A DNA stretch of 64,000 nt from Gordionus sp. m RMFG-2023 (Eukaryota > Nematomorpha > Gordioida > Chordodea > Parachordodidae): NCBI RefSeq assembly GCF_954871325.1, contig NC_088776.1, positions 39,698,569 to 39,762,568 on the forward strand. The letters are read 5' to 3'. Of the stretch, positions 35,801 through 45,211 are shown one piece after another. A program made the translations under genes and the position numbers. The notes under the pieces were generated by a model. That model worked only from the letters and a program-made list of their open reading frames with translations. It had not been told where the DNA came from and did not search any database. The first letter of the stretch is position 1. Each line of letters starts with the position of its first letter.

Positions 35801-35918
35801 CCCTCCTGTCCTTTCGACTTAATGGTCCGTTTAGGAGCGGTTGCGAAAAATTTCTAGTTAAAAAACTTTCTGGTATGTGTATATCAATAGGTAGCGAAAG
35901 TCTTTTGCTTATCTCCTC
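26894..35918 (-). CDS. PCTAIRE-type cyclin-dependent kinase (CDK16/17/18 family), spliced
   Basis: Serine/threonine kinase of the PCTAIRE group, cytoplasmic cyclin-Y-dependent kinases with roles in vesicle transport, neurites and spermatogenesis in animals. Seven exons: 35918-35736, 29748-29634, 29299-29205, 28986-28924, 28534-28411, 27810-27690 and 27287-26894 (stop). All have AG/GT borders and all phases match. Motifs in order: [10 protein letters not shown] and [13 protein letters not shown] (family-specific pre-kinase region), [12 protein letters not shown] (ATP loop), VALKEIRL (catalytic Lys), [10 protein letters not shown] (the diagnostic helix), [42 protein letters not shown] and [13 protein letters not shown]. 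The kinase domain appears complete. The last exon has an Asn/His-rich stretch after WQTLGPP in place of the usual WPG segment, and the C-terminal tail is short. The N-terminus must lie further upstream. Confidence 0.95.
29634..29748 (-). CDS. PCTAIRE kinase exon with the diagnostic helix
   Basis: A 115-bp exon encoding [20 protein letters not shown] then [18 protein letters not shown]. The cyclin-binding helix is exactly PCTAIRE, which separates it from PFTAIRE (CDK14/15) and PSTAIRE kinases. It ends in phase 1 (GAAG|GTTATT), and the next exon supplies the last two bases of the Val codon. Confidence 0.95.
29807..31352. mobile_element. TIR DNA transposon with TA borders in kinase intron
   Basis: The left end GGGGAGTCCAGGGCTAGTCG and the right end (read inward) GGGGAGACCAGGGCTAGTCG are near-identical inverted repeats, both bordered by TA. 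The CTAGTCGG word recurs inside at about 30190, 31115 and 31130. The body is AT-rich with a tandem repeat at 30559-30825 and no transposase reading. TA borders suggest the Tc1/mariner superfamily, but the assignment is tentative. It lies in the 6-kb intron between kinase exons 29748 and 35736. Confidence 0.7.
30559..30825. repeat. Tandem duplication, period about 125-130 bp
   Basis: Two adjacent units share TTTTAGCCT(A/G)ATAATAA, a TAATTGACAATATAATATGATT stretch and ATTCAAATTAATT. A third partial start follows. It is internal to the TIR element at 29807-31352. Confidence 0.65.
31353..31775. other. Intron spacer, nothing recognised
   Basis: AT-rich kinase intron sequence. A few GC-richer words occur (GGAGGGGACGCCGGAC near 31676) but no reading or repeat was identified. 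Confidence 0.45.
31775..33370 (+). repeat. Array of four tRNA-like cassettes
   Basis: Four direct units spaced about 400-600 bp. Each has an ATAAAAGCC(G/T)(T)GTCAC-type lead (clear in units 1, 3 and 4) with GTCACAGTGTCAC-like words, a TTTAAAAAATCGT stretch, then a tRNA-like core (31851-31920, 32279-32345, 32871-32940, 33286-33355) and a T-rich tract. The cores carry an A-box (TGGCCTAATCGG in unit 2, exact consensus) and a B-box (GGTTCGAATCCC in units 3 and 4). The run of 8-9 T right after the B-box would serve as an RNA polymerase III terminator. The acceptor stem does not pair, so these are not ordinary tRNA genes. They could be a SINE family or cassettes carried by a Helitron-like element. 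Confidence 0.65.
33430..34245 (-). mobile_element. LINE reverse transcriptase fragment
   Basis: Minus-strand pieces in order: [45 protein letters not shown] (family EEGVQQGDPLGPLLF) and [17 protein letters not shown] (family YLDDGTLGG, the catalytic Asp pair present). This belongs to the group of non-LTR reverse transcriptases with a VKxDFxNAFN...QQGDPLGPLLF...YLDDGT signature. It is broken by stops and frame changes. A second copy, opposite strand, lies at about 48590-49010. Confidence 0.7.
34380..34460 (-). repeat. Hairpin-element terminal fragment
   Basis: Reads CTGATTACCCGTCATTCCTGACGGGTTATCAGCTAG, the inverted form of the recurrent CTAGCTGAT..CCCGTCAxxAATGACGGG terminus. It follows a stretch (ATAATCAAATGAAGG, TTATCCATACGGAGAAAATT) also seen in the other copies. 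Confidence 0.6.
34461..35735. other. Kinase intron stretch, possible retroelement relic
   Basis: Mostly AT-rich and unassigned. At about 35340-35450 the plus strand reads [20 protein letters not shown], vaguely like the FxxLPFGLxNAPATFQ block of LTR-type reverse transcriptases; if real it is a heavily broken fossil. Confidence 0.3.
35736..35918 (-). CDS. PCTAIRE kinase exon with pre-kinase motif
   Basis: A 183-bp exon (61 codons, phase 0 to 0) nearly 6 kb upstream of the next exon. It begins after CATTAG and encodes [20 protein letters not shown], later [20 protein letters not shown] and [10 protein letters not shown]. Vertebrate PCTAIRE kinases read MEDLNKRLSLPADIRLP...PLSRR-RR-SLSEIGFGK-ETY-KLDKLGE here, so the match is specific to this subfamily. 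The donor is GAG|GTTTAA. Confidence 0.93.
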
Positions 35919-36625
35919 CTAATGACAAGATTTTTTTTTTACATATTTGTTATTAAAATATTTGAAATAAAAGTAAATAAATGGGCAAAATATATGCGCA
36001 TTGTCATGTGACCATCATATTTACACTATTAAAATGAAGGTCGTGTATATACCTGTCTCGATCGGACTCGGGTAGACATTCTTTTTTGAATTCGGTTAGG
36101 CCCGCACATGGGTAAAAATTTAAATTACCAATTTTTTGAGCACTCATAATTTTCCCGCTTTTCTATGTGAATAAATAGATCGTTTAACTTTTTCGGATAG
36201 GTCCTTATTAACGTATCAGACATTTCAACCAAAAACATAGATCTCGTTATTTTAAATAATTGAAATTCAATGATTGCAACCACGTGCCAATTATTTAATT
36301 TTGCTATTAAAATAAATAAGTGATCCCTTAAAAATCAAACTAAATTAATCTTAAAAATTGCCTGCCAAATAAATTACAAATCAAAAAGATACATTTTAAA
36401 ATATGGATTCCTTTCCAAATTATTTTTTTTACTAATTGATTATAAAAAGTTAGATTTGTTGAGCAAAACTTTCATAATATGAAAATATATTTTATAAATG
36501 AAGTTAAAGCATTAATTTATATTAATTAATTAATATATAAGAAATTTTACAGTTGTAAAAAAAATAATTCACAAGATATTATTTAAAAGAAATATTAAAT
36601 AAAAATTGTCTTAGATTGTAAATAG
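35919..36625. other. Kinase upstream intron or flank, nothing recognised
   Basis: AT-rich. I found no further kinase exon and no clear repeat here. Confidence 0.45.
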
Positions 36626-37700
36626 TAGTGTTGTAAAACGAAGTTCGTTTTTTTTGAAAAAAGGTGATGAACGGCGTTCCTTTTTTTTGACGAACTTTGA
36701 ACGTGAACGCGTTCCTTTTCTTTGATGAACACGTTCAATTTTACGTTCGTTCAATTTTAAAAACACTTTTTATTTTTATTTATTTGAAAAATTAATATTA
36801 ATCCGCATTTTTTAACAAAAAAGTCTTAGATTTTTATTTATTTGAAAAATTAATATTTAATCCAATTTTTTAACAAAAAAGTCTTATATTTTTTAATCAG
36901 ATGTTTTTACTTTTTCCTCTTTCATATTGCAATTAACGTACCATAACGTGCTACTGCTAGAGAAGATAAGATTAAAGTTTATTAATTTGAATATTTTATA
37001 TTTTAATTTAATAGATTAACATTTGCATGGATATAAATATTTCATCATCAGATTCTGAAAAGCAAAATTCAATATTAGATGAATTAGAATTACCATGGCC
37101 CAAATATCAAAAATATTTCACTCTTTTAAAATCAATTCCGAGATATCCTTTTTTTTTGACGAGGAAGAAGAGGGCAGAGGATGATAACATAGCTCAATTT
37201 TTTGAAACAATGGATAAAACATTAAATGTTTTTAATAAATTCCCCCTTTTAAAAGAATTATTTATCAAGTATAACACCGCAATCCCTTCATCTGCCCCTG
37301 TTGAGCGAGTTTTTAGTATAGCTAACGCTGTATTAACTGACAAGCGTTCATGCCTATCAGATGAAAATTTTGAAAAGCAATTATTATTAAAAATTAATAA
37401 GAAAATTTTTTTATAAATTTATTTTTTTATCGCTCTATTATATTGTATTTATAATTATATTATCAAAATAAAACTATAATTTTTTATCATGGCTAATATA
37501 TTGTGTTGAAAAATATAAGGCATTTATTTATATCAAATTAAATTTTAAAAAAAATTTATCATAAAATTTTGAACGTATGAACGCGTTCATGAACTTGAAC
37601 GCGTTCCTTTTTTTGAATTTGAACGTGAACGTGTTCGATTTTTGTCAATGAACGTTGAACGCGAACGCGTTCGATTTTTTTAAAAATGTTTACAGCACTA
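36626..37700 (+). mobile_element. hAT element with transposase remnant
   Basis: Terminal repeats TAGTGTTGTAAA / TTTACAGCACTA enclose 1075 bp. Subterminal arrays of GAACGCGTTC-type palindromes (GAACGTGAACGCGTTCC) lie at both ends. The flanking 8-mers (GTAAATAG, ATAAAAGA) do not match, so the target duplication has decayed or the borders are slightly off. The plus strand encodes a transposase C-terminus at 37027-37416. Confidence 0.75.
37027..37416 (+). pseudogene. hAT transposase C-terminal fragment
   Basis: An open frame of 129 codons. The end reads IPSSAPVERVFSIANAVLTD then KRSCLSDENFEKQLLLKINK, an excellent match to the hAT dimerisation domain (SSAxSERVFSxAG...LR..L..KNFEKLLFLKxN). The N-terminal zinc finger and the catalytic DDE core are missing, so it cannot work alone. 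It is the best preserved transposase piece in the window. Confidence 0.85.
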
Positions 37701-37714
37701 ATAAAAGATGGTAA

Positions 37715-39065
37715 ATAACAAACCACAATGTAAGAAGGAATATTTGTTTGGATAAACATTTCTAAATTTTTTCAATCTATGAATTTAAGATTTAATTATA
37801 GATTATATATCGTGTGTCATTTTTTAAAATTTTCCTTTGTACCTCTGATAAAATCATTATTTTCATATTATTTGTTAATCTTGTAAGAGCCACATATAGT
37901 TGTCTATGGGCAAAGACGGGTTCAAGTAGGAGTACCCATCAAAGGTCTTTGACTTTTATTTTTTGTAATCTCAAAAAGGGGATTTATAAGAAACTAATGT
38001 CTTTTTAAAATAAACAACTAAGAGTCACTTAGTGCAAGATCTATTTTAAGGAGAAAAACTTGAAATCACTTATTAGTGCTTGTCAACACCTCAACAATAA
38101 AATTATCATGTAAATGTCATATGATTAAGCGGGTAACCATTATAAAGTCATTTGTTTGGGCTCTTGCGTAAAAGAATAACAATTGTAACGACCTGAGAAA
38201 ATTCATTATATCTGATTATAGCTTTCAATGGAATCAGCATTATATTAATGCTTGAAAGCGCCTGAAATAATATTAATGATGTCGTTGTTAGGCGTAAATG
38301 CGATTTAGTTTGATGGTTAATATTATTTTGGTAGAGAGGCTATTTATATCAGCAATTTCGATAAAATTATCATAAAAACATTTTATTCTCGAATAATTTT
38401 CAGGCTAATAATGTGGAATTTTAACACTATTTAGGAAAAGATCAGCATAGTCAAGCGTTGTAATTACCTTGCACTAATAAAGTATGCATATTATCAATCA
38501 AATGTACTGTTTTAAAATAACTCCATAAATCTCAACTTATAATACACGACTATAATCTCGAATTTGAAGCCTTTAGTCACGTCTGTCTAAAATCACCACA
38601 TAATAAAATCATATTTCCGCCTATGCAACAGCCCAAAGGACGTAATCATACATTTAAATTATAATTTTATCGATGATGAGATATTGACAGGCACTAAAAG
38701 GGGTTTCTAGTTTTTCTCTCTCTAAGATAGATCTAGCTCAGTAACTCTCAGTTGCCATACTTTAAGAGGAGGTTAGTTTACTATTCCCGTTTTTTGTGAT
38801 TACAAAAAATGAAAAGACAAAGCTTTAGAGATGTAGGTTTTCCTGCTTGAGCCTGTCGTTACCCATGGGCAATTGTGGCCCTTACAAGATGTAAATATCA
38901 AAATATTATAAAATAATTATTTTGTCATCAGAGATAGGAAAATATTTAAAAAGATAAAACATTCACATATAATCTTCTATAATTGAAATATCAAATTCAT
39001 TGATTGAAAAAATTTAGAAATATTAGTCCAAACAAATATCCCTTCCTACCTTGTGGTATGTGATT
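37715..39065 (-). mobile_element. Helitron PIF1-like helicase relic, fold-back
   Basis: Minus-strand pieces, going from high to low coordinates: GGNMILLCGDFRQT (family PFGGKxVLLGGDFRQTLPV, Walker B region, about 38630), NGTRLI and HDNFIVEVLTSTNK-like pieces (about 38130-38060), NPLFEITKNKSQ (about 37985-37950, family PAFAMTINKSQGQT), and HRQLYVALTRLTNNMKIMIL (about 37900-37830, family HGQLYVALSRVTS). These are diagnostic of Helitron helicases. The 3' terminal section is present twice in inverted orientation: 37715-37995 and 38785-39065 align as imperfect inverted repeats about 280 bp long. The helicase is interrupted by stops and lacks its N-terminal half and the Rep domain. Confidence 0.75.
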
Positions 39066-39640
39066 CACCATTATCCATGATTCCCCGTCATTTCTGATTT
39101 ACCATCATAAAGTTATCAGGTGTTAGTGTGAAAATTAATTTACATGTTTTTTTATTTTTATTTTAATTCTTTTACCTTTATAGGGTCACATTATGTATAT
39201 TAGGAAAAAATATTTATGAATCTGCACCTAATATTTCTAATATTTTTTTAATTATGATTGTATTGCTACAAGTATAATTAGAGTTTTATAATGTCTAAAT
39301 AATATTTTTATTAAGGATATTTAAAAAATTTATAAAGTATGGAGAAGAAATATATACAAGATCTTTATTTTAATACTACATATGAAAATACAGGCTGATA
39401 ACAAGTCAAAAATAACGGAGAATCATACATTTCTCTTTTATTTGCTGATGGGTTAATCATAATTCACCATTTATTTGATAATGGGTGAATCAAAAATTAG
39501 CCTATCTTATGAGGTGTGAATCATAAATTTCCCTTTATTTTGATTAGAGTTAATCCCGAAATTTTTCATTATTTTTATAAAATAAGTTGATGAAGTAAGT
39601 ATATATATTTAGTACCTTCACCTTTAATATGAGCAAATAA
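39066..39640. repeat. Hairpin-element fragments next to the Helitron relic
   Basis: At 39080-39120 (CCCCGTCATTTCTGATTTACC...TTATCAGGTGTTAG) and at 39390-39560 (GGCTGATAACAAGTCAAAAATAACGG, then TCTCTTTTATTTGCTGATGG) the recurring hairpin terminus appears in opposite orientations. Its position directly at the end of the helicase relic suggests that these termini belong to the Helitron or Helentron family. Confidence 0.5.
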
Positions 39641-40420
39641 TTGGAACAATAAGTTGTAATACACTAAATTTTATTTGAGTTAATCCTGATTTATTTTTAT
39701 AATAAACTACCATAAAAAATTTATTTTAATTTTTAACATTATGGTTTAAATTTAAGTAAGAATCCATATAATTATTTCAGTACCCTTATAATAAAATTAT
39801 AATATAAATATTAATTAATCATAAAATTTTTTTAGTCAATACAATGTATTTAACAATAGTTTATTCATAAATTCCACAGAGAGATGTCTAATGTAGTGAT
39901 GCAAAATCGCACCATTTGAGCTGATTATTAAAAAAAACTAACTCAATATTTTATACAGAAAAATATTTCCTATGCCTCGAGATTTTTCTAATAGATATCC
40001 AAATCTCTATGCCATATATAAGCAAAATCTTAAAGGCTTGCGTAATATATTTCTGGATATATATGTGCTTCACTAGTCTAATGTAAATGTGTATTCAATT
40101 AATACATATTACATTATTTTCTTCGGAACACATATATAATATATTTTTTTATTAAAAAACTTAATATAAATATAGAAAAATTTTTATTTAAAATAAAAAG
40201 GTATTTTTTTAACTTTAATTTAAAAAAACATAATTTTTGGCAATCCTAATTCTGGTTCCAATAAATTTTAAAAGAATGATTAGATTTTCTGGTTCCTTGA
40301 TTTGTTTCTTGTACCAGGATTACTAGAAACAAATCTGTTCTTAAATCTAATCGGGTGCTAGTTGATTCATTGCCATTAGTTAAAGTTTAAAAAAAAACAT
40401 TAAACATTATTAAAAAATAT
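39640..40420. other. AT-rich stretch with palindromic MITE relic
   Basis: At 39895-40075 a degraded relative of the 10896-11117 MITE is visible (GAGCTGATTATTAAAAAAAA, AACTCAATATTTTATACAGA, AAATATATTTCTGG-like words). The rest is unassigned. Confidence 0.4.
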
Positions 40421-40564
40421 CAGAGACCTGTAGCCCGGCCCGTATTTTAAAACATACCCGGGCCGGGCCTGAAATTTTTTTTTAAAATACCCGGGAAGGG
40501 CCAAAAAAAATTTAGAAATAAAAAATCCGGGCCGTGCTCTGCAAATGGTACCTCTGCAGGGCTG
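40421..40564. mobile_element. hAT-C short copy
   Basis: Starts CAGAGACCTGTAGCCCGGCC and ends GGTACCTCTGCAGGGCTG, 144 bp, with GGGCCGGGCC-type words inside. The flanks show no matching 8-mer. It abuts a hAT transposase relic on its right. Confidence 0.75.
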
Positions 40565-41642
40565 TTATTCTTCTTAAAAAGAGAATGTTCTCTCATTAGT
40601 TTACTAATGGGAAGAGTTGCTAATATATATAACCATTTTAATATATTGGGAATATAATCTAAAATGTGTTTGAAATAATGCAAAGCATCCATAGCATTTT
40701 TTGGGACTATATCAACCATAGTTAATCTTTTAATCATAGTTATTCAGCTAATAAGGCATCATAAGATACATTAACATCTTCATGATAAAAATTTAATAAA
40801 TATTTGGTTTTTTCTATCACCATCTGAAAAAGGTTGAAGGCTTTTGTGGAAGTTCTGCAGATTGGTAAGTGCTGCATGATGAATGAAAACCCATTCATTT
40901 ATTTGGGTTATAATACTCTTCTACTGATCCTATATTAATGTTTTGACGATGAGCTTGCTTGCTGCAAGTCAAGGGAAACAAATATTAAACACGTATAGCT
41001 CTGCCTTTGACTCAACAATAATATATAAAATATGAAATTCTTCATTAATATTAGCTCTAATTTCCTTGAGTTCTAATATAATGCTCTCCGCTATTCTCAT
41101 CCTCTTAAACAAGTCAATGTCATGTTTTTGAAAAGTATTACATAAAATAGTTGTATAGTTAAATAATACATTGAGAAAAAAAAATTTGGAATAAGTACTG
41201 AATCCAATAATTTTCTTGCTACTGAGGAATTATTTCTTTCAAACCATTATGATATTTCAGTAATAGCATTAATAATCGGCTCTTCTAACTCCATAAAAGC
41301 TGTTACTGCTTGATGGCGGAGATTCGATCTCGTTGGACAAGCTAGCAATTTCTTTCTCCCTGTTAGACAAGGAATTTCAGAGATAATTATTATTTGACTA
41401 GAAATTTAGATAAATATTAAGCCACTAATATTGAAATATAATAGGTAAATATTAAGCCAAGGAAAACTTGAAATCGAAATTAATTGAAAAAATAACTTAG
41501 TAGATTAATGTAATAAATAAATGTAATTAAATTTACATATGAGATAGGAATAAATATTAACAAATATAAAAAATAATATTTTTGAAAAATATAATCCGGC
41601 CTATGCATTTTTTGGCTTTGGGGGGGGGGGGGGGGGGGGGGG
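40565..41642 (-). mobile_element. Degraded hAT transposase relic
   Basis: On the minus strand near 41375-41240 it reads KLLACPTRSNLRHQAVTAFM then ELEEPIINAITEIS, matching the LCPTRW..R..A...L block of hAT transposases; further pieces continue down to about 40570. A 23-base G run (41620-41642), followed by TTGTCCCCTTGC, resembles the G-run ends of the 15.4 and 18.4 kb relics, so all three may be one family. Confidence 0.5.
41620..41642. repeat. 23-base G run
   Basis: The longest homopolymer G tract in the window, at the edge of a hAT-like relic. Runs of 11-12 G occur at equivalent places at 15406 and 18401. Confidence 0.9.
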
Positions 41643-42420
41643 TTGTCCCCTTGCTTCCCTCTGCGTACGCGCCGATCCCTATAATGTTATTCACAAACAT
41701 ACGGTAGATTTTCAATTGCGGTAGTTTTGCGGGACTTTCGCATAAAATATATTTTTTACATTGTAAAATTAAAATCGTTTTTTTTTATAAAATTAATATA
41801 TTTTAATAAATCAAGATGTTATTTTTACGTGATACGTGATATATAGGGCATTCGCCCTCTAACGTTGAATACACAACAGAGCAACGGTAGGTTTTCCTCA
41901 TTTCCATCTAATTGGAATTTATTAATTTGGGGGAGAAAAAAAATATGAGGAGCCCTCCACACGTTTGTGGGCAAGCCGCACGTACTTGTACGCACAACAT
42001 TTCTAAGAAATGTTATTAAAACGTCTATAGGCTTAGAGGAAAAGAGCGGGACCAAAAAAATAGCCTATACCCAAGAACTGCTTTTGAAATTAATTACTTT
42101 AAAGGTGGGAGGTGGATAACTTAATTTAAAAATTTTTTACTGTATTAAAGCAAGTTTATTTATTTTTGAGGTGAATTAAAGAAAAATACTTTCGAGAGGA
42201 ATAAATCCACATAAGAAATCGAAGAAGAAAAGTAAGAAAAAGGTATGTGAACGAGAGATCCCTAGGAACAATTTTCATCTGAAATATCTATCTTTGATGC
42301 GAAAGAGTTTTCTGATAGACCTTTTGCAATTATTAAGCTTTATAAATTGTTTCATGTTTACATTCAGCTCCATCACGTCTTTTATAGCTTTGTAATACCA
42401 TAACGATTTGTATTTAGTAT
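41643..42420. other. Stretch with no recognised feature
   Basis: A GC-richer section at 41830-42050 has an open minus-strand frame (42055-41825) without a recognisable domain. No gene is called. Confidence 0.4.
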
Positions 42421-42424
42421 ACTG

Positions 42425-43095
42425 TTTCCCTTTATGTGTATATAATACCATTTATAGTTCTCAGACAATTATTTATAAAGGATTGAATGCGTCTTAAGTC
42501 AGTCTTGTTAGCTTCCCATATGTCACTTCCGTATAATAAAATGGGGATAATAGTAGAGTTGAATAGCCTCAACCTTGTGAAAACCAATATTTCCTTAGAT
42601 TTCCAGATTTTCGTGTACATATAAAACGCTCTTTACGATCTTATTAACAAAGTGAAAATTTTCATTAGACCCAAAGTCTGCCAAGTCGGCAGCAGCATTT
42701 ACCTCCTTTATGACTTTATTTATTATGATGTTAAAAAGCAGCGGTGATAAAGTGCAACCTTGTTTTACTCCCTTTTTTATCCAAAATTTTTTGGCAGGCG
42801 GAAACGTTATCAAAAAAGTAGATATCAAATACCTGGGTGTGATGCTCAATAACAAAGGGGAATGCAAGGAGGAAATGAAGATTAGAACGCAAAAAGCCAA
42901 AAGAGCGTTCTATATGTACACGAAAATCTGGAAATCTAAGGAAATATCGGTTTTCACGAGGTTGAGGCTATTCAACTCTACTATTATTATACGGAAGTGA
43001 CATATGGGAAGCTAACAAGACTGACTTAAGACGCATTCAATCCTTTATAAATAATTGTCTAAGAACGATAAATGGTATTTTTTATCCCAGTCATC
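42425..43095. mobile_element. LINE tail in head-to-head inverted duplication
   Basis: The minus strand (42900-42430) reads a reverse transcriptase end KKGVKQGCTLSPLLFNIIIN (near 42790-42720) and then TKIWKSKEILVFTRLRLFNS and ILLYGSDIWEANKTDLRRIQ. The plus strand (42815-43085) reads VDIKYLGVMLNNKGE, TKIWKSKEISVFTRLRLFNS and a degraded LRTINGI end. Arms 42430-42632 and 42900-43085 are inverted copies of the same LINE section (post-YxDD region through SETW-like block). Neither copy is complete. Confidence 0.75.
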
Positions 43096-43379
43096 TCTAA
43101 CTCTAACCTCTGGAGGAAATCTAGCCACACTCCGATAAATATTACAATAATAAATAGTATTTAAAAAATTTTGTCTCGTACTATAATTAACTATTTTATT
43201 TTGAAAAATAGTTATTGACTTTGTATTATAAACAAATTATTATAAAAAATAGGCGGATAACTAAGTTAATTCAAAATCTCGGCCGAAAAATTTTATTTAG
43301 CAATTTTTACATTTCTACCACAATTTTCATATTTTCCCCGCTATTTAAAAATTTTGACCTGGCAACCCTGCTCCCAACA

Positions 43380-43692
43380 TATAATTTATTATACTAATTA
43401 TATACAATTTACATTTTGTAATATTTTAAAAATACTATTTACCCATAAATATACAAATAAAAGGATTACTTTATATAAAAAATAATTCAAAATATTATTT
43501 ACACAAATTTTTTTTAGTATTAAATTATAATATACTAAATATCTGTTTAGAATAAAAAAAGATAAAATATGTTTTTCTCAGAAGCAAGAAATTTCACAAA
43601 ATCGTTGATTTTTAAACCCGGGCCGGGCCGTAAAAAATTTTTGAAAAAAAATGAGGGCAGGGCGGTGCAAATGGTACCTCTGTAGGTCTCTG
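43380..43692. mobile_element. hAT-C copy, left end missing
   Basis: Ends GGTACCTCTGTAGGTCTCTG with GGGCCGGGCCG subterminal words. Its interior (ATTATTTACACAAATTTTTT, ATACTAAATATCTGTTTAGA) matches 10820-10880 of the long hAT-C copy, but without the nested palindromic MITE. The left border was not found. Confidence 0.65.
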
Positions 43693-44367
43693 AAAAATAT
43701 ATTCCTTTAAATTTCAGAATTATTTATATCCACTCAATAAAATTATAACATGAATCTATAAAAAAAAATAAGAATCGCTCAATCTATTAATAAAAAATTT
43801 TAACGCCTTAGGGAAAATTTGGCATAAAATAAATAAAATTAAATCAATTCGATGTTTAAATTTTTTAAACAAAGCTAATAAAATAAAGAAATAAACTAAA
43901 AAAATTAATATAACTATTACGGCGGGGAAATAATATATTTTGGAATTGAGCAATTAGAGAAGAAGATAACGAAATTGTTGAGAAATTTTTTATTACGTTT
44001 TTGTATAAAAAAAAGTGTGGTAAAGAAAAATATTATTAAGCACATTTTGTATTATAAAACATAGCTTTAATTCAATAATATAAAATTTTAATATAATGAT
44101 ATACGATAATGGAATAGATAGATACAAAAGGATAGGAACCATTATAATGATAATCATAAACTTGAGAATAAAGACTTAAAGAAGGAAGAGACATTTAAAC
44201 AAGACGGGTTCAGCAAAAATGGGATTAGTTCAAATTAAAAAATAGGGATTATGTAGTATAGTATATTTCAACGATGTTTAAAAATATTCTTCAATCTTAG
44301 CCTATACATACTCAGTTATATCTATATAGCTTTATTCTTGGCTAGCCAAAATAACTAAAATATTTTT
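43693..44367. other. AT-rich spacer
   Basis: No gene or repeat recognised. Confidence 0.5.
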
Positions 44368-44437
44368 CAGAGACCTGCAGAGGCACCATTTGCACTGCAA
44401 GGCTCGGATTTTTTTTGGTCGGGCCTATAAGTCTCCG
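44368..44437. mobile_element. Minimal 70-bp hAT-C copy
   Basis: Starts CAGAGACCTGCAGAGGCACC and ends GGCCTATAAGTCTCCG, flanked by the exact 8-mer ATATTTTT (44360-44367 and 44438-44445). Only terminal sequences of the family remain, making it the shortest copy in the window that still shows a target duplication. Confidence 0.75.
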
Positions 44438-44753
44438 ATATTTTTCAAGAAGTTAGGTAAACAAATGAATGGGTAATAAAGACCGATTATAATGTAATTC
44501 TTCTTTTTTGGGAGGAAATGCTTGCTAATTGCTAATTAGGAGTGCAAAAACTTATTTCAGCTTAATCATTCTCCCAGTTTTTATTACTATACCATTTTTT
44601 ATATTTATTTGCTTATATTATTCATCATATCCCCTTCTCTCACACCTTTTTATTTTGTATATTATTACAATTACATTTATAATATAATGCTTTTTCATTA
44701 CTTAAATTTAATTTAGCGATTTTTAGTTTTATTAAATTTATATAAAGGATTAC

Positions 44754-45211
44754 TTGTGAGAGAGCTTTGGCCTCTGTACCATTAACAGTCAGTTTGCAAT
44801 TTTCTCCATTGATAACCATATTTTGTCCATTATACATGCCGCCCGTCTGCGACTGTTTGCTGTATTTTTTCCGGTTGGATTCTTTCCTTTTATAATTAAC
44901 GTTCCCGTTAATTCCATTGACGTAATAAACATTGTTTAAACTCGGTTTGTGATTTTCCTCAATATTGATAAGGGTAAAATGGGACGATTTAATGTGGTTA
45001 AAATTGGATTCGCCACAAAAGGTGGAATTAGTGGGAGGTAAAGCGCAGTGGGCATTATTTATATTATTATTGTTATTATTTTTGCGAAATCTGCCTTGAG
45101 AAGTCAATTTTTTAATCATTTTATCAGAGCAGCGTTTGACGCCGTTTAGCGTTAGTGTGTCGATATTTTTAACGTTATAAACATAGTTGGGCGTTGAATT
45201 CGATGAAGATT
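44754..45211 (-). CDS. Asn/Ser-rich coding exon, possibly PCTAIRE kinase N-terminus
   Basis: A 458-bp open stretch with acceptor TTTTAG|AA and donor TCACAA|GTAATC. It encodes a polar, low-complexity protein segment including STPNYVYNVKNIDTLTLNGV, an Asn run, and a NGTEAKALSQ end. I recognise no domain. It is on the kinase strand, ends in phase 0, and the next recognised exon (35918) begins in phase 0 with [10 protein letters not shown], so it could be an upstream kinase exon; polar N-terminal regions are normal for PCTAIRE kinases. It could equally belong to another gene. If translation instead begins inside, the first Met is at 45119. Confidence 0.5.

Noticed and set aside
42710-43000. Plus-strand open frame of 96 codons as one protein
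   Set aside because: It crosses the centre of the inverted LINE duplication; only the part after about 42815 is LINE sense sequence.
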